Source: Pisaster brevispinus (Eukaryota; Echinodermata; Asteroidea; Forcipulatida; Asteriidae). Taken from it: a DNA stretch of 64,000 nt. The notes beneath the pieces are model-generated. The model saw only the letters and a list, made by a program, of their open reading frames with translations. It did no database searches and was not told the DNA's origin. The stretch spans positions 4,335,001 to 4,399,000 of the forward strand of contig JAMKCF010000016.1 in NCBI GenBank assembly GCA_023634235.1, read 5' to 3'. Positions 22,350 to 34,288 of the stretch are shown here, in pieces (within the stretch, counting starts at the first letter, position 1; each line of letters begins with the position of its first letter). Both the position numbers and the translations under genes were made by a program.

Positions 22350-24842
22350 CGCATTTTCGCCCGTGCACAAAACACATGGAGATAGTGGAATCAAATCCGA
22401 CTTCTAGAAACATATTTTTTCAATTAAGCTCAAATTTAACGTCCTAGATTACACAAATGTTTCTTAAAACAAGAAAGATTTTATTGAACTTCAGTTTAAA
22501 ATCATCAAAACTTACCAAAACATTGTCAGTAAAAAAAATAATAAAATCTCAGGCAAATTTAACGCCACGGGTACTTTGCCTATAATCTGTGAGTTTATAA
22601 ATAAAAAAGGAGTCAAGTTTAAAAAAAATAAATAACAATTGAGGGCGCTATACGAGTTTAACGGTGCTCTTGCTTGCTTTTTTTCAACTCGATCAAGTCT
22701 TAAACCCATATGATCTGTGTTTTTGCGATTTTGTATGTAGAGTATATTATAAAGAGTCATTCCTGTGCCGACTGACACAAGTCTACGTTCATTCACAAGA
22801 ATCGAGAAGAATTTTCTTGCTCTCAGCGCAGAGCGACGTGTCCGCTCAGATCTTGTTGTTATTCAGCGTGAACGTTGAAAATAGAACGCCGTGTGTTGGG
22901 ACGATGTTGCCCGCGTGTCAGACTTGTCTGCGCTTGGGTCCCGTTCACCGGAAAACGATCTTTTAGGTTTCTTATGCAAAGGCATTACTTGAAGCTGAAT
23001 CGTGAAGGAAACAAGGCTTCCCATTCGCCTGAAACCACGTTTTTAAGGTTCTTGTGCGAATGCATTACTTCGGGAAATCACTATGTAGCAAACAACAAAC
23101 CTGTTGGGGGTTGCAATGAGGCTCGAATTGTAGCTGAATGGGGAAAGGTGTAGAAAATAAAAAATACATTTTACATGGGTGTGCATGAAGAGCCAAAATG
23201 AACAATAAAGTCATATCCAACATTTACTATTTTAGCCCAACAAAAACATTCAGTATTAAAAAGACACAACAAATGTTAGTACAATAGCATAGACCAAAAT
23301 TTAAATCGTCTACCCACAATTTGTATCTGCTACTAAAGCGCAATTGTGGCATGCACTGAGATGTTACAGTGTATCAGCGGAAAGCAGGCGTAGTAACAGA
23401 GTAATGATTCGTTTTGAATTAATAATTCGTTTCAAATTCATAATTCGTTTCGAATTCATAATTCTTTGATAAGAGTGGCAGTTCGTGTTATGTACTAACT
23501 TATTAACTTATACCGCATTTAATATTTTATCGCAACAAAAATAACAAACACGATATTCAAAAGTTTTTTTTTTTTTACAATTATATCTTTACATACTAAC
23601 TTGTGAGACCTGTGGTGTGATTGCTTTACTTACTAAATTATGAGACCTGTGGTGTGATTGCTTTACGTACTGAATTGTGAAACCTATTCCATGATATACA
23701 GTCTTGTGTGGTTTGCGTACTAACTTGTGAGACCTGGACCCAATTTCATGACTCTGCTTACCGTCAGCAAAAAACCGACGCTTACGTCGTATTTCAGGGG
23801 TTAGCAGAGAATAACGGCTTTTTCTCGTGTGTACTTTACATAACTAGGCATTCTTCGCTTACACAGCTAGAGCAGAAATTTGACGCTTCCAAAATAAGCG
23901 GAGAATGGGTGACTGTAAGCATGGATTTAGGCAGTAACCAGAGCCATGAAATTGGGCACATTCGTTTAAATGAGGGATAGTTCACTTTATACGCTAAGTT
24001 GTGAGACTCAGGCCCAAATACATGGCTCTGCTTACCAAAAGCAAATAATCAACGCTTACGGCAGAGAATTCCGTGCTTACGTCAAGCGTATTTCAGGGGT
24101 TAGCAGAGATTTTTGGCTTGTGCGCGTGTTTACTTCACGTAACTATGCATTCTTCGCTTACACAAATAGCACAAAAATTTGACGCTTCCAAAATAGGCGG
24201 AGAATGGGTGACTGTAAGCATGGATTTCGGCAGTAACCAGAGCCATGAAATTGGGCTCATTTGTTTAAATGAGGGATAGTTCACTTTATACGCTAAGTTG
24301 TTAGACCCAGGCCCAAATACATGGCTCTGCTTAACAAAAGCAAATAATCAACGCTTACGGCAGCAAGTTCCGTGCTTACGTCAAGCGTATTTCAGGGGTT
24401 AGCAGAGATTTTTGGCTTGTGGGCGTGTGTACTTGACGTAACTAGGCAATTATTATAGTCAATGTTTCACAGCACTTTTTGATTAAATTGTTTTACATTT
24501 ATCCGAACTGTAAAAATGTAAAAGTTTAACCGGTTGATCGGTTGGTTAACCGTGTAACCGTCACAGGCTTAGTATACATGCTAACTTGTGAGACATGTTC
24601 CTCAATAACAAAATTTCGAGTAAAAAAAACATTAACACATCTGCGGTTGTGATCAAAAACATTGCCTCTTCAGTGCAACATTATTTGGCGCTGCACAATC
24701 ATCCTGCAAAATAAATGAGCATGTGCAATCGAATTGTTGTGGAACGCCCTCTAGCGTTCAATGTTTCTTGCATTTAATACCTCAAGCACAGTTTTCATAT
24801 AACAAAGACTATGAGCCTGATTGGAAACGATAATTATGAGCA
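22350..24842. other. Interior of the right foldback arm, unassigned
   Basis: It contains no match to the left arm and is probably a later insertion. A diverged internal duplication lies at about 22960-23080 (GGTTTCTTATGC against GGTTCTTGTGCG). An AATTCGTTTC-type short tandem lies at 23410-23465, a 51-bp tandem at about 23600-23690, and a roughly 300-bp tandem at 23790-24450. No gene is recognised. Confidence 0.5.
23790..24450. repeat. About 299-bp tandem repeat
   Basis: TTTCAGGGGTTAGCAGAGA recurs at 23792, 24091 and 24390, giving two full units and part of a third. Similar reading frames in the units come from the repetition and carry no family motif. Confidence 0.85.
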
Positions 24843-25290
24843 TTTCAAGTTCTTTTCAGGTATAGACTCATTGAAGACTGAACTTGGTTTACCGTGACCC
24901 CATGTTAACCTTTTTCTTCCGGGTCAACCAGAAGTGGGACCATATCTCAAGAACTACATAATCCAATTCCATTTCTTTTCAGTTATTAGATCCTTTGAAC
25001 ATTGAAGATTGAACTTGGGTCACCGTGAACCCATGTTAACCTTTACTTCCGGGTCAACCAGAAGTGGGACCATATCTCAAGAACTACATAATCCAATTCC
25101 ATTTCTTTTCAGTTATTCGATCCTTTGAACATTGAAGATTGAACTTGGGTTACCGTGACCCCATGTTGACATTTACTTACGGGTCAACCGGAAGTGGGAC
25201 CATATCTCAAGAACTAAACACCCGATTTTCAATTTCTATCAGTTAAAGACCCCTTGTGCATTGAAGATTGAACTTGGGTTTAATCAAAGC
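24843..25290. repeat. About 130-bp tandem repeat, right foldback arm (inverted)
   Basis: About three and a half units, reverse complement of the left array. CCATATCTCAAGAACTA recurs near 24940, 25070 and 25200. Confidence 0.85.
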
Positions 25291-25335
25291 TCAACAAAAC
25301 GGAACAGCTTTGTGTTTGTGCACAAACACCTAATG

Positions 25336-27120
25336 TCTAGTTATATTTATATTTTGAAACACCCAACAATGTCATGGTATGGTCTATACCATAATGTTGT
25401 ATAACAAACTTTGTTTCCTCTACAAAAAGACTGGTAACCTTTTTTTCAAAATGTCCAAGGTCCCTCCTGAGACCTGGCCAAATAGCATGTAAAAAGTAAA
25501 AACACAGGGTTGATATTTTGACCAAAAACAAAATGGACCTCCTTTTAAGTAATTTCTACATAGGTCGTAAAATTATCCCTTGGCCTAGGGCCAAATGCCA
25601 CGTCTGACTGTAACCAATCAAGTCCTCACCAGATGGCTACCAGATAGCTTGACGAGCTGGCGTTTGTTTGTGTGTTTGTTTTTTAGTCCAAAGGCTTTTA
25701 TCTGATGTTTCAAAGAATTTGAATTGATTATTTTCACCGAAAACTAATCAAAATTACCAGAAAGCTCCATTGAAGAATTTCTGAGTTTTGGCCTAAAAAA
25801 CTTGGACATTATTAATGCTTTCACCCATTATTTGTGTTTACCTTGAATTAGCTGGCCCATTAAACTTAATGGGTGAGCAGTTAAGCTACCAGGGGCTGCA
25901 CTATTTGTTTCTGCATGATCCAATTATGTCCACTGTCTAAAAAAAGCAATAACATGGATATAACAAGTGTGAGTTTTCAGACGGAAAGGATGTTTCATTT
26001 GAGCCCCTTTCTGTATTGGTGCTTTCTAGTAATGAAATGTTTATAATAAAACTTACTGTTTGAGAACAGTCCGTGTGGGTAAGCGTGTTTTTTCATGTCA
26101 TGCAGGGTTGAAAATTCCCAAGGAAATTGTTATCAAATCTCTTAACCTTGTGATTGTAATCACTCCTGGCTGAAATCAATCACGTCCTCAACAGATGGCT
26201 TCAAGATGGATGGACAGGTTGAGTTTGTTTAAAGACTGTTATGATATCATTTATAATATCATATAGCGCGCCACCATGAGTTTAAAAAAGATGGATTTGT
26301 ACACGCAACATTCCTTCGCATTAGTTAATCTATAAGTTGCTCTTCATAAATATATTCAGTAGTGTTACCCCCGGAGGTGGGGTGGGGTCTTAGATCCCAC
26401 GCAGCCGTAACAAAGAAAACAAATAGTTTGTACACTCTAGCCTCCCAGAAAACTTAGTTTCCCCCCACGCAAAGACTGTCTTTTTATGTCACTTGTATCA
26501 GCGTTGAAATCCTAGTTTATAACAAATACATAATACCCAAACACCCTTTTTAGCGCCGTAAACCAAAAGTGCGTCACTTTCTAGAGAAGGAATTACTAAT
26601 ATAAGGAAAAAAATAAAAATAAACAAGAGCAAAGAAAGGGATACTTTAAATTGTCTTTTTTTTATGTACAGTACGTTGTAAAGCTGGGCTTATTTTTGAG
26701 GATTTTTCCATGGCTTTAGACAAGTTTAGTTAACCACTTTCGTCGATTTTTCAATTTTTCAAACAGTTAAAAGTTAAAAGACGTCAATTTCATTTCCTTG
26801 GTTCGTATCAAATGTTAAGACGGGACACTTTACAGGTCAGAAACTCTCGGATCTGAATTGATCCAAATTCCAGTTCTCTTGGGGTCTGACCCATTCCTTC
26901 ATTTATTTTCGAAAGACAAGTTTCTTTTCTCTCATTTGTTACTAACTTAGGTTCGGAAAAACTACATTTTTGATCCGACGTCAGAGTAAAAAACTCACAA
27001 AAATTACCAGGCGATTTTTTTCCAGTTTGATCATTCCTTCCTAGACTCCAAAGTACTCCTTGTTTCAATTGCACAGGCTAATTTGCATCAATCAATCAAC
27101 CAATCAATCAATCAACCAAT

Positions 27121-27166
<46 letters not shown>

Positions 27167-28075
27167 ACAAAACTCCACATAAATATTGCTTTAACTTGTA
27201 ATGCTGTCATGCACACACAAACTCCCGGCTGAAATTTGACCCGGATTCCAAAGTCCGTAATGCCTAAAGAATTTATAGGGTAGTACGACTCTTGATTTGC
27301 GTCAAATCGACCCAGAAATGGTTCAAACTAGTCTCTTGGTTAGGCTCCTTGGGACCTGCAATCCGGGTCGATTCTGGCTCTGGTGTTTTTAGAATGTAAT
27401 AACTGTCGCTAAACAACTTGTTAATAATTAAAAACACGTAGAGACAAATAGTTATCCATGCTTTTAAAAGTAACTTTATTCCGAACCAATCAAAACTAAG
27501 ACAACATGTGTTATGTTTAATTCTGGTAATTTTTAGAATCTATACCTCTTTCAGTTTTCAGTTTGTCTAATTAAAAAATGCCATTATTTCATAGTAGTAC
27601 AAGCAATGTTCTTATAATAGTCGGAATATTGGCGCTGGACCCTTTCGTTTAGTGATTTTACACATTATTTTGTTAAAATGCTTCCAAATCCTCTGAATGC
27701 GTCATTTGTTAGCTATGAAAGTTACGTACACACAAAAGTTTGGATAGACTCGTACTCTTGGCAGATCTAATTATTCAAAACAGATGAATTATAGGACAGT
27801 ATTTCAATTTTGTTAAACACTTTATAATTAGCTAAACACCCATGCACGGCTTTGATTTACTTTCTTATGTGCTGCGGAGAATGGCATGTTATTTCAAAGA
27901 TCGTATAATGACGTTGCAGTGACGTAGTTTTAGTTAAAAACAAGTTATGGTTTGTGTGGTTATGGTAACACTCTCTTGTACGACGGCGGTATACAGCGTC
28001 TCTTTAGGTGGATGGTTCTTGAGAGATAAACTAACAGAAGGAAGCAAACTCTAAAACGTAATCTGGTTGGCGTGT
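25336..28075. other. 3' flank and 3'UTR region of copy 3
   Basis: Aligns with 41380-45465 (copy 5) and 51880-54428 (copy 6). An AATC/AACC microsatellite is at 27088-27165, and a conserved 80-bp block at 26827-26908. A minus-strand AATAAA is at 27480-27475, at the same place relative to the stop as in copies 5 and 6, and is a good poly(A) signal candidate. Minus-strand reading frames here (25337-25531, 26808-27074) are not convincingly coding. Confidence 0.6.
27475..27480 (-). terminator. Candidate poly(A) signal, copy 3
   Basis: AATAAA on the minus strand within a block conserved in copies 5 (44828-44833) and 6 (53798-53803). It lies about 600 bases below the stop codon. Confidence 0.45.
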
Positions 28076-30729
28076 TTAGCCGGACCACACCAAGCAGATC
28101 CTTCCATCAGCTGCACGGTAACACCCTGAAAAATTAAAAGTGTGAACATTTTAAATATACGATTTCAACAACAACTTGAAATCAAGTGTTCTTAAGAACA
28201 ATCATTGAGGGATTTCAGTTGATGGAACAAAAAAAAAGATTTTCATGGTTTAATACTGACAATAACAAGTCAAATGCATTGATAAGTTTGGTCCTACACG
28301 TTAAATTACTAATTGTACTAAAATGATAGGTAAGAGGTAAGATTTGTCGTTTTAGAGCTTCCTGTTTGAATCGGAAGAAAAGGCAAAAATGGGGTCATGT
28401 TTTATAATAACATTTCAATGCAGACAATACAACAGTTAATACTTTGTGACATGTTAATCTAGAGATGTGATTTGATAAATTTGAACTTCCTGTTCCTGGG
28501 GTCATGTTCTGGAATAAACTGTTAACTATGTCAAATGTTACAGGACGCCACAAAGAATATGACTTTTTGGCAGGTGGTTCAGGAGATGTGAATTATTTTT
28601 ATTGTATAGCTTCCTGTTTGTAACGGAAGTAAATGTCAAAGTGAGTAATGTTTGTAAACAAACTTGTACTGCAAGCTACAAAACGGCACAATAATTTTAA
28701 CTCGCGATTCGGGATATACGACTTGTAGAAAAATAATTTTTGAATGAATGTAATTTCACATCTGACGATGTCAATATGATGATAACGTATGTTTCTCAAA
28801 CTAAGTTTTGGTTGTAAGCTACAATTATGTAAAAATAGTTGTCGCCATGCAATGCCTTCGAACGAAAACCCTGAAAGTTCAAAATTTCACCTTTTGGTAT
28901 AGAGTTAACACACATTTGTAGAGGGTGCTGGAAACAGGTGGTGACCTCATAATAATTAGCAATTGAAATCTCGGGTCTCGAAAAGATTTCATATTTATCA
29001 TAACACTAGGTAACACACAGGCCTGATCAAATTTAATACCTGCACAAGTAGCGCAACACACCGCAATTGTATTTACCACGCAGGCAACGGGACAGAAATT
29101 GTTGCAAAAAAAATTCATTGACTTTTACGTTTTACAACAACGTTTTTACTGTCCTTCATTTGAAACTGTAGCTTATTCAAGTGCGACAATCTCTGACTCA
29201 TTGCACATATTTATCGTAGAAATACATTGTGCATACTTGGATTAGTTGTTATGACATGGATTAATACATTTTACCCCATAAACAATCAGATTCTTTATTT
29301 GGCAAAGACCCCAAGTCAGCTCAGCCGTGATGCCCTTTTCAAGGCTTAACCTTACTTCTTTAAACAAGCCTTGGCGGCGATCCCTGAGTAGGGCATAAGC
29401 CAAGAAGGCTAGCTGCCTCTGTCCCGGACTTCAGGGCTGACCTTTACGCAAATTGCTTGTGTGGATCTTGAACCAAAAAGGTTGGACCGTGGTTCAAGCA
29501 AAACTTGCAGTTAACTTCGCGCAAAGGCGGGAAGACTCATATTCGGTACAGCTTTCATTGCTGGTTAACACACATTTTTGAAACCCACCACCACCCCTAC
29601 CATATGCCTTCTCAAACCCAGTGGTTTTCCTGATGTTGTTCGTTACTTCTTTTATAACTCAATACTTAGAGCTGTCTCTAGTTCCTGTGGGTCTATTTTA
29701 TGTGCTACAACTGCATGTACCAGCAGTAGAGTCGTTTCATATTCCTTTGTATATTAATTTGCTGATGGTTGCAAAAATGATGTTGTTTTTTGTATAAACT
29801 TAACCGGGCTGTGCGTTCCCACCACACCGGCTATAGTTATATTTATCTGCTCACTCTATTATTGTGGGTTATTGCTAAGCTGTTTCTTTTACTGTGGCAC
29901 TATTTTCTGGGGTCAAACAAATAAAAATGGGGGTTAGTGTAAACATGTTAAGGTTGTATTGTTTAATTTGGTAACACTGGCAGCACCCTCTAGTTCAGGT
30001 TGGGCTGATTTATGTACTCCGACCGCACGGGGGTACCAGCGGTGGAATCACTTTAAGTCTTGTAGGCATTTGTGTCATTATATTGAAGTATAAAAAACAC
30101 TGTCGCTTTTTTTTGTACAGAGGCTGGGCAAGCTGCCCCCTTTGTTTTCTATGTCAAGCATTTAAGCATTGTGTGATTATGCCATTTTGTGTTTAAGCTG
30201 TGTTGTTATATGTTTTGTGGAGGCTGGGCAAGCTGCTCCCTCTTGTGTGTGGCAAGCTGCCAAGGAACCCGTGCCTGGTAAAATGTTTTTGGGGGGCAAG
30301 GTGCTCCTTAATTGATTTGTTTTCTTTGCTAAACTGGTGGATGAGCCATCAAAACAAAATATTGTTTTGAAAGAAGTAATTACGTTCTTGAAAGTGAATG
30401 ACTGTTGAATGACTTGCTATATAAACATAAAATGTAAAGACACTTGATTTCATCGTTCAAGTTAAGTCTGTAATAACTTTGTTAGTGATTTTTAGAAAAT
30501 AGTTTATTGTGAACTGTGGACTAATATGTTACTATAAAATACCCTCATGTCACTTACCGTCAGAAACAGCTCGTTTCAATGGTCCCATCCTTGCTTGACC
30601 ACCTTGGTTCAATTGCTTTCCTCTCTTGAAATACTCCAAGCCGTCTGGTGAATACTCCTCCTCATCGGCCATGACGAAAGCAGTCATGATGGTGAGAGCC
30701 ATAAGAGCAAGGAGCAGCTTGGCGGCCAT
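28076..30729 (-). CDS. Diverged secreted peptide precursor with two cysteines, copy 3
   Basis: Exon 2 (coding 30558-30729, donor GTAAGT at 30557-30552) and exon 3 (28076-28125, acceptor after TTTTTCAG) give 73 residues. The signal peptide (MAAKLLLALMALTIMTAFVMA) is cut here by position at about residue 21. The acidic propiece ends in YFKR. The following segment keeps GG and MGPL but has lost most basic residues and ends in a second Lys-Arg. The last 20 residues hold CYRAADGRIC and end LVWSG. The stop codon and the sequence after it align with copies 5 and 6, so the product is shortened internally by 27-33 bases rather than by an early stop. The 5'UTR exon and promoter are of subfamily I. It may be a new bioactive peptide or an eroding paralogue. 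Confidence 0.75.
28126..30557 (-). other. Intron 2 of copy 3 (2.4 kb)
   Basis: Three times longer than intron 2 of the other copies. The extra sequence includes diverged repeats of GCTTCCTGTTTG (28350, 28608), a 29300-29560 stretch with many short inverted words (AAGCCTTGGCGG, CCAAGAAGG), a diverged pair at 29686 and 29995 (both with a GTACCAGC word), and GGCTGGGCAAGCTGC repeats at 30123 and 30223. Probably one or more unidentified insertions. No gene is recognised. Confidence 0.55.
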
Positions 30730-30920
30730 TTTTTTTCAGGGAATTCTGCACGAAATCAATGTTTTAACACTTAGCAGTATTTTTATTTTTTTTTTGTATA
30801 ATGTATACAATGTACAATTAAAGTATGGTTCTAGAAAATCTTCCAAAAAAGTGTGCGGGGGCTGTTGATCAACAACTAAAAAATATATATGCATGTATAT
30901 TTATATTTGTTTTTATTATC

Positions 30921-31083
30921 AGCTGTTCCGACAGAGTAGTCGGAACAGTTATTGTTTTCGTCAGGATTTGTATTTAGCTGTTCCGACATTTTGTTCCAAC
31001 AGCACGTTTAATCACAAATTTGTATTAGCTGTTCCGAGTATTTTTGTCTTTGTTGGCTGTTCCGACATAGTAGTAGGAACAGC
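30921..31083. repeat. Cluster of AGCTGTTCCGAC hairpins in intron 1 of copy 3
   Basis: Hairpins at 30921-30948, 30975-31003 (one arm altered) and 31055-31083, plus a lone arm at 31027-31037. Each is followed by ATTGTTTTCGTC or TTTGTATT. They are the same family as the hairpins at 21344-21951. Confidence 0.8.
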
Positions 31084-32256
31084 TATTGTTTTCGTCAATA
31101 TTTGTATTGATTTTATTCTTATTGCTTTATATACTTCCATAAAAAAATTTAAAATTAAAATTGTTTATCAACCAAAATTATCTATGTCTATGATACAAAA
31201 GCAAGTATATAAGTTGCGTCTCTGCTTGATGAACAGACCGCAATACATGTATAACTTCATACATATAACTCATCCCTTTATACAAACATACCAACACCCA
31301 GCTCAATCAGTATGACTTCGACAAGTGCATTCTTAATATGACGTCACAAGACACATGGTAACGTTATCATGACTTCATATACATTTTCACCTATAACACC
31401 TTCGTGACTATGAACACACCACGATCCAACTCAAGCGGACTTGTACTTTTGTAGATATCTGACTTTTAAAAAAAATGCATCTTTATTCTAGTCAGTGCAC
31501 GTATGCTCTACCAAGCCTGATTGTAGAATGTTTCGTTAAAAGATATAAATTTAGTGGTAAATTTGTTTAAAGTTATAAACAAACCATGCAATAATTTCAC
31601 CATGACGTTATGTAATTTGTGTTACCTTAAACGTGTCTGTGTATATATGTTTACCAATGTTTAACTCAGTCAAACGTGTACTTACGTAGATTTAGACAAA
31701 AAAAAATGCAACTTAATATGACGCCATAACACGTTAAGACCGGTGTAAAGATGACGTCACAAGGCACAAACTCTAAGGTCTATGTGTATTCCACGTTTGA
31801 TTGTTATCTGATGTTGTTTGATGGGAATGGTGCCGTCCAGAAAATGCATGCACAGATTATTTGGGATTTGAAATATAACCACAACAAAAAGATAATAAAA
31901 AAAAATAAATAAGGATAGTGGTTGTAATTACATAAGTAAAATATAACATGAACTGTAGGCAACAAAAAGGTACGAAAATGATATCTTTATGACATTCGAA
32001 ATTTGTGTTTGATCAGGAAGGAGTAGGTCTAACTGGATCACGTTGTTAGGACAGTACACACTTGAAAAAAAAAACTTGTAAAAATGAAATTAAACATTGG
32101 TTCCCCCTGAGCCCTGACCCATTTTTCAAAAATTTTGAAGAAAGTATTTGTTTCCGAATTTTGTCTAGGTTTTCAAGGCCAATTTGAACAATAAAACCCG
32201 TCCTTCTAATGTTAACGAATGTGCATTTCTTTTAAAATATACATGTATGTACTCAC

Positions 32257-32316
32257 CGGTGCTGTACTAAGAAGACAAGTCAAGTTGCTTCAGGTAAGAG
32301 TTGAGTCAATGTTTGC
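32257..32316 (-). other. 5'UTR exon 1 of copy 3
   Basis: Leader exon of subfamily I type, ending at a GTGAGT donor (32256-32251). Intron 1 runs to the acceptor CAG at 30748-30746, just above the subfamily II-type coding exon. The pairing of this leader with that CDS is inferred from order and strand. Confidence 0.55.
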
Positions 32317-32339
32317 TGTTGCTCGTCCACAGTGTCCCC

Positions 32340-32346
32340 TTATATA
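32340..32346 (-). promoter_or_regulatory. TATA box, peptide gene copy 3
   Basis: TATATAA on the minus strand in the same promoter context as copies 1, 2 and 4, unlike the otherwise closer copies 5 and 6. Confidence 0.65.
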
Positions 32347-32349
32347 AGG

Positions 32350-34285
32350 TTTGTTACCCCCAAAATCTGGTATCGCCAAAATCAAGTGAAGTATGGCGTG
32401 TCGAACACTGCTGCGAACAAATCACAGTTTCCTAAACTAATTGCAACTTCACCGTTCATGCGAAGGGCTTAAATAATTAGCGTTTGTTATTTAATTATGA
32501 GGCTCGGATAATGACGGGAATTACATGACATGCTTGTCAGATGTACCCTTCTGAAAAGTTGATATATTCTTCTATGCTGACTACTACCTCTTTCGAAAGT
32601 GCGTCCTTGAGCGTAACCACTTACCTTTCAACATGACGATCCCTGGGCCGACTATCAAGCGTTACTGCACTTTCCATGGTATTTTTGGTTCAACATTTAA
32701 AGCACAGTTTCTCACAGGCTTCCCATTTTGTGAGAAATCAAGGTGGATTGAGGGTTTCTTTCCATCCCTTTAAACTCCGTGTACCCCGGTTTGAATCACA
32801 CCTATAACTGTCCATATTGCTTGAGCTTTTCTAATTTTTCATCTCGAGTCTAAAACTTATAAATTTTCGACTGTCATTAATCCATTTACCAGCACTTGCG
32901 ATTGTGCTTGTGCAAAAGGCAAAACCAATTTCTCCTCTTAACTTTGACTTTGCTTTGTGTGTTTTCAACTTCTTGTTGTGGTTTACTCACCCTTCCCATT
33001 ACACATATATTTAAGTCTCCTTTTTGTTGTTCATTCCATTTGCTCATTCTTTGACTTGTTGACCCCTCTACCTCTCTCTCTCTCTTTGTTTTAAATTCTT
33101 TCCAATTCACTGCTTTTTTTCAAATTCTCTAATAATTACGTTTAATACATATGTATGTGTGTTGTGTCGACAATTACCCTGCGAACAAGATACTAGTCAA
33201 AACGCCAGGCCAATTAATATTATATATAATTATATGTATAAAAAAACATGCCAAAATTTTTTTTACGATAATTATCAATTACAAAATGGTGGTTTGTGAC
33301 ACAAAAGGCCAAATTTTGTGGCTGTGCTTACCGCCAAATTATGTGATCACCATTCTCCACTAACTGTGCGAGCGCCAAGATTCTACGCTAGCTGCGTAAG
33401 CGAAAAATGCCTGAACAATCAGGTTTTCCATTTTACCTCATATGGGGGGGGGGCTGTTGAGCCTGTGACATTATATACAGAAGGTATATTTTTTCAAGAA
33501 GGAAATGGGTGACAATGGACGGTTGTAGACTTCAGCCTTTTTCAAAACATTGCTTATATTTTGTAGTATCCCTCACGGCACAACAATAACAAGGGTACAT
33601 TCCCACTAGCCTGTTCCAATAATACACAAGTTACAGTTCCAGTCTCTTATTGCCAGACACATTATAAACATGGTCATGCTCTACATCAAAAGCTGCATTA
33701 AATATAAAAGCGCCAGTTTTAACTGAAAATACCTACAATCTACCTAACTTTCTCAGCCTTATATTTTGCAAATGCTCGGGATGAACGATTCAGTTTCTTG
33801 TTCACTCGTTGTTAGTATTGTTCACAATAATTATACATTTCTGGTGATTGAATGGTGTAGCTTATCTTACTAAAAGGGGAACGTTGCCGGAAAAAAACCT
33901 CTCCAAACTGTTTGGAATTACTCTCTATCCTTTTTAAAGAGTTTGTTCTTGCACTGAAACACCTACAGTGTTTTGAAATTGGCGAGTAGTGATCAATTAA
34001 ACATTAATTTTCCTTTTAAAATACAACCAGCGGTACAAACGGTTCGCCATTTTGTAGTGACCATAGCAGACCGTGTGCTGTCATGGAATTGCCTACACAG
34101 GAACTCACTCACCCTTACACACGACGATAAAAGGGTACCTCCATTGTTGTTCTATTTTTCTCTTTTCTGAATACATTCTCTGCTGGATACCACTTGAACA
34201 AAGAAAACAAATTTCGGGTAGCGTTGTTTCATTGTTAAAAGTACCCCTTACGTTTGCGTGCGTTAGGGCACACACTTTTACGGAT
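32350..34285. other. Upstream flank of copy 3, duplicate of 2560-4539
   Basis: Collinear with the flank of copy 1. It includes a CT-rich tract (33072-33086), a G-run (33445-33453) and the GGGTACC-like module at 34130-34250. No gene is seen. Confidence 0.65.
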
Positions 34286-34288
34286 CTG

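Larger units (their letters stand above)
19449..25335. mobile_element. Foldback-type element with long composite inverted repeats
   Basis: The outermost ends are inverted copies (CATTAGGTGTTTGTG at about 19450, its complement ending about 25334), each with an inner palindrome GTGTTTGTGxxCAAACAC and a GCTGTTCCGTTTTG word. Inward, both arms carry about 130-bp tandem repeats in opposite orientation (19540-20336 and 24843-25290). Further matching inverted blocks are TACTTCTTGAGATATGG (20304 against about 22240) and ACGTGTACAAACGC (20479 against about 22055). A further copy of the block containing that first word lies in direct orientation with the left arm (20985-21125; that word also at 21086). 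The paralogous site at about 41380 and 51850 lacks the element. The interior holds a SINE and hairpin repeats; no transposase is recognised. Confidence 0.6.

Noticed and set aside
19449..25335. LTR retrotransposon
   Set aside because: The long repeats are inverted, not direct, and no reverse transcriptase or primer-binding site is seen.
25337..25531. Minus-strand frame in the flank of copy 3, with relatives at 41341-41565 and 51832-52017
   Set aside because: The three homologous regions do not keep the same reading frame, so this is DNA homology, not coding conservation.
26264..26280. GCGCGCCACCATGAG, which looks like a cloning site with a Kozak ATG
   Set aside because: The same word is at 43749 and 52683 in paralogous flanks, so it is native and not vector; no long frame follows the ATG.
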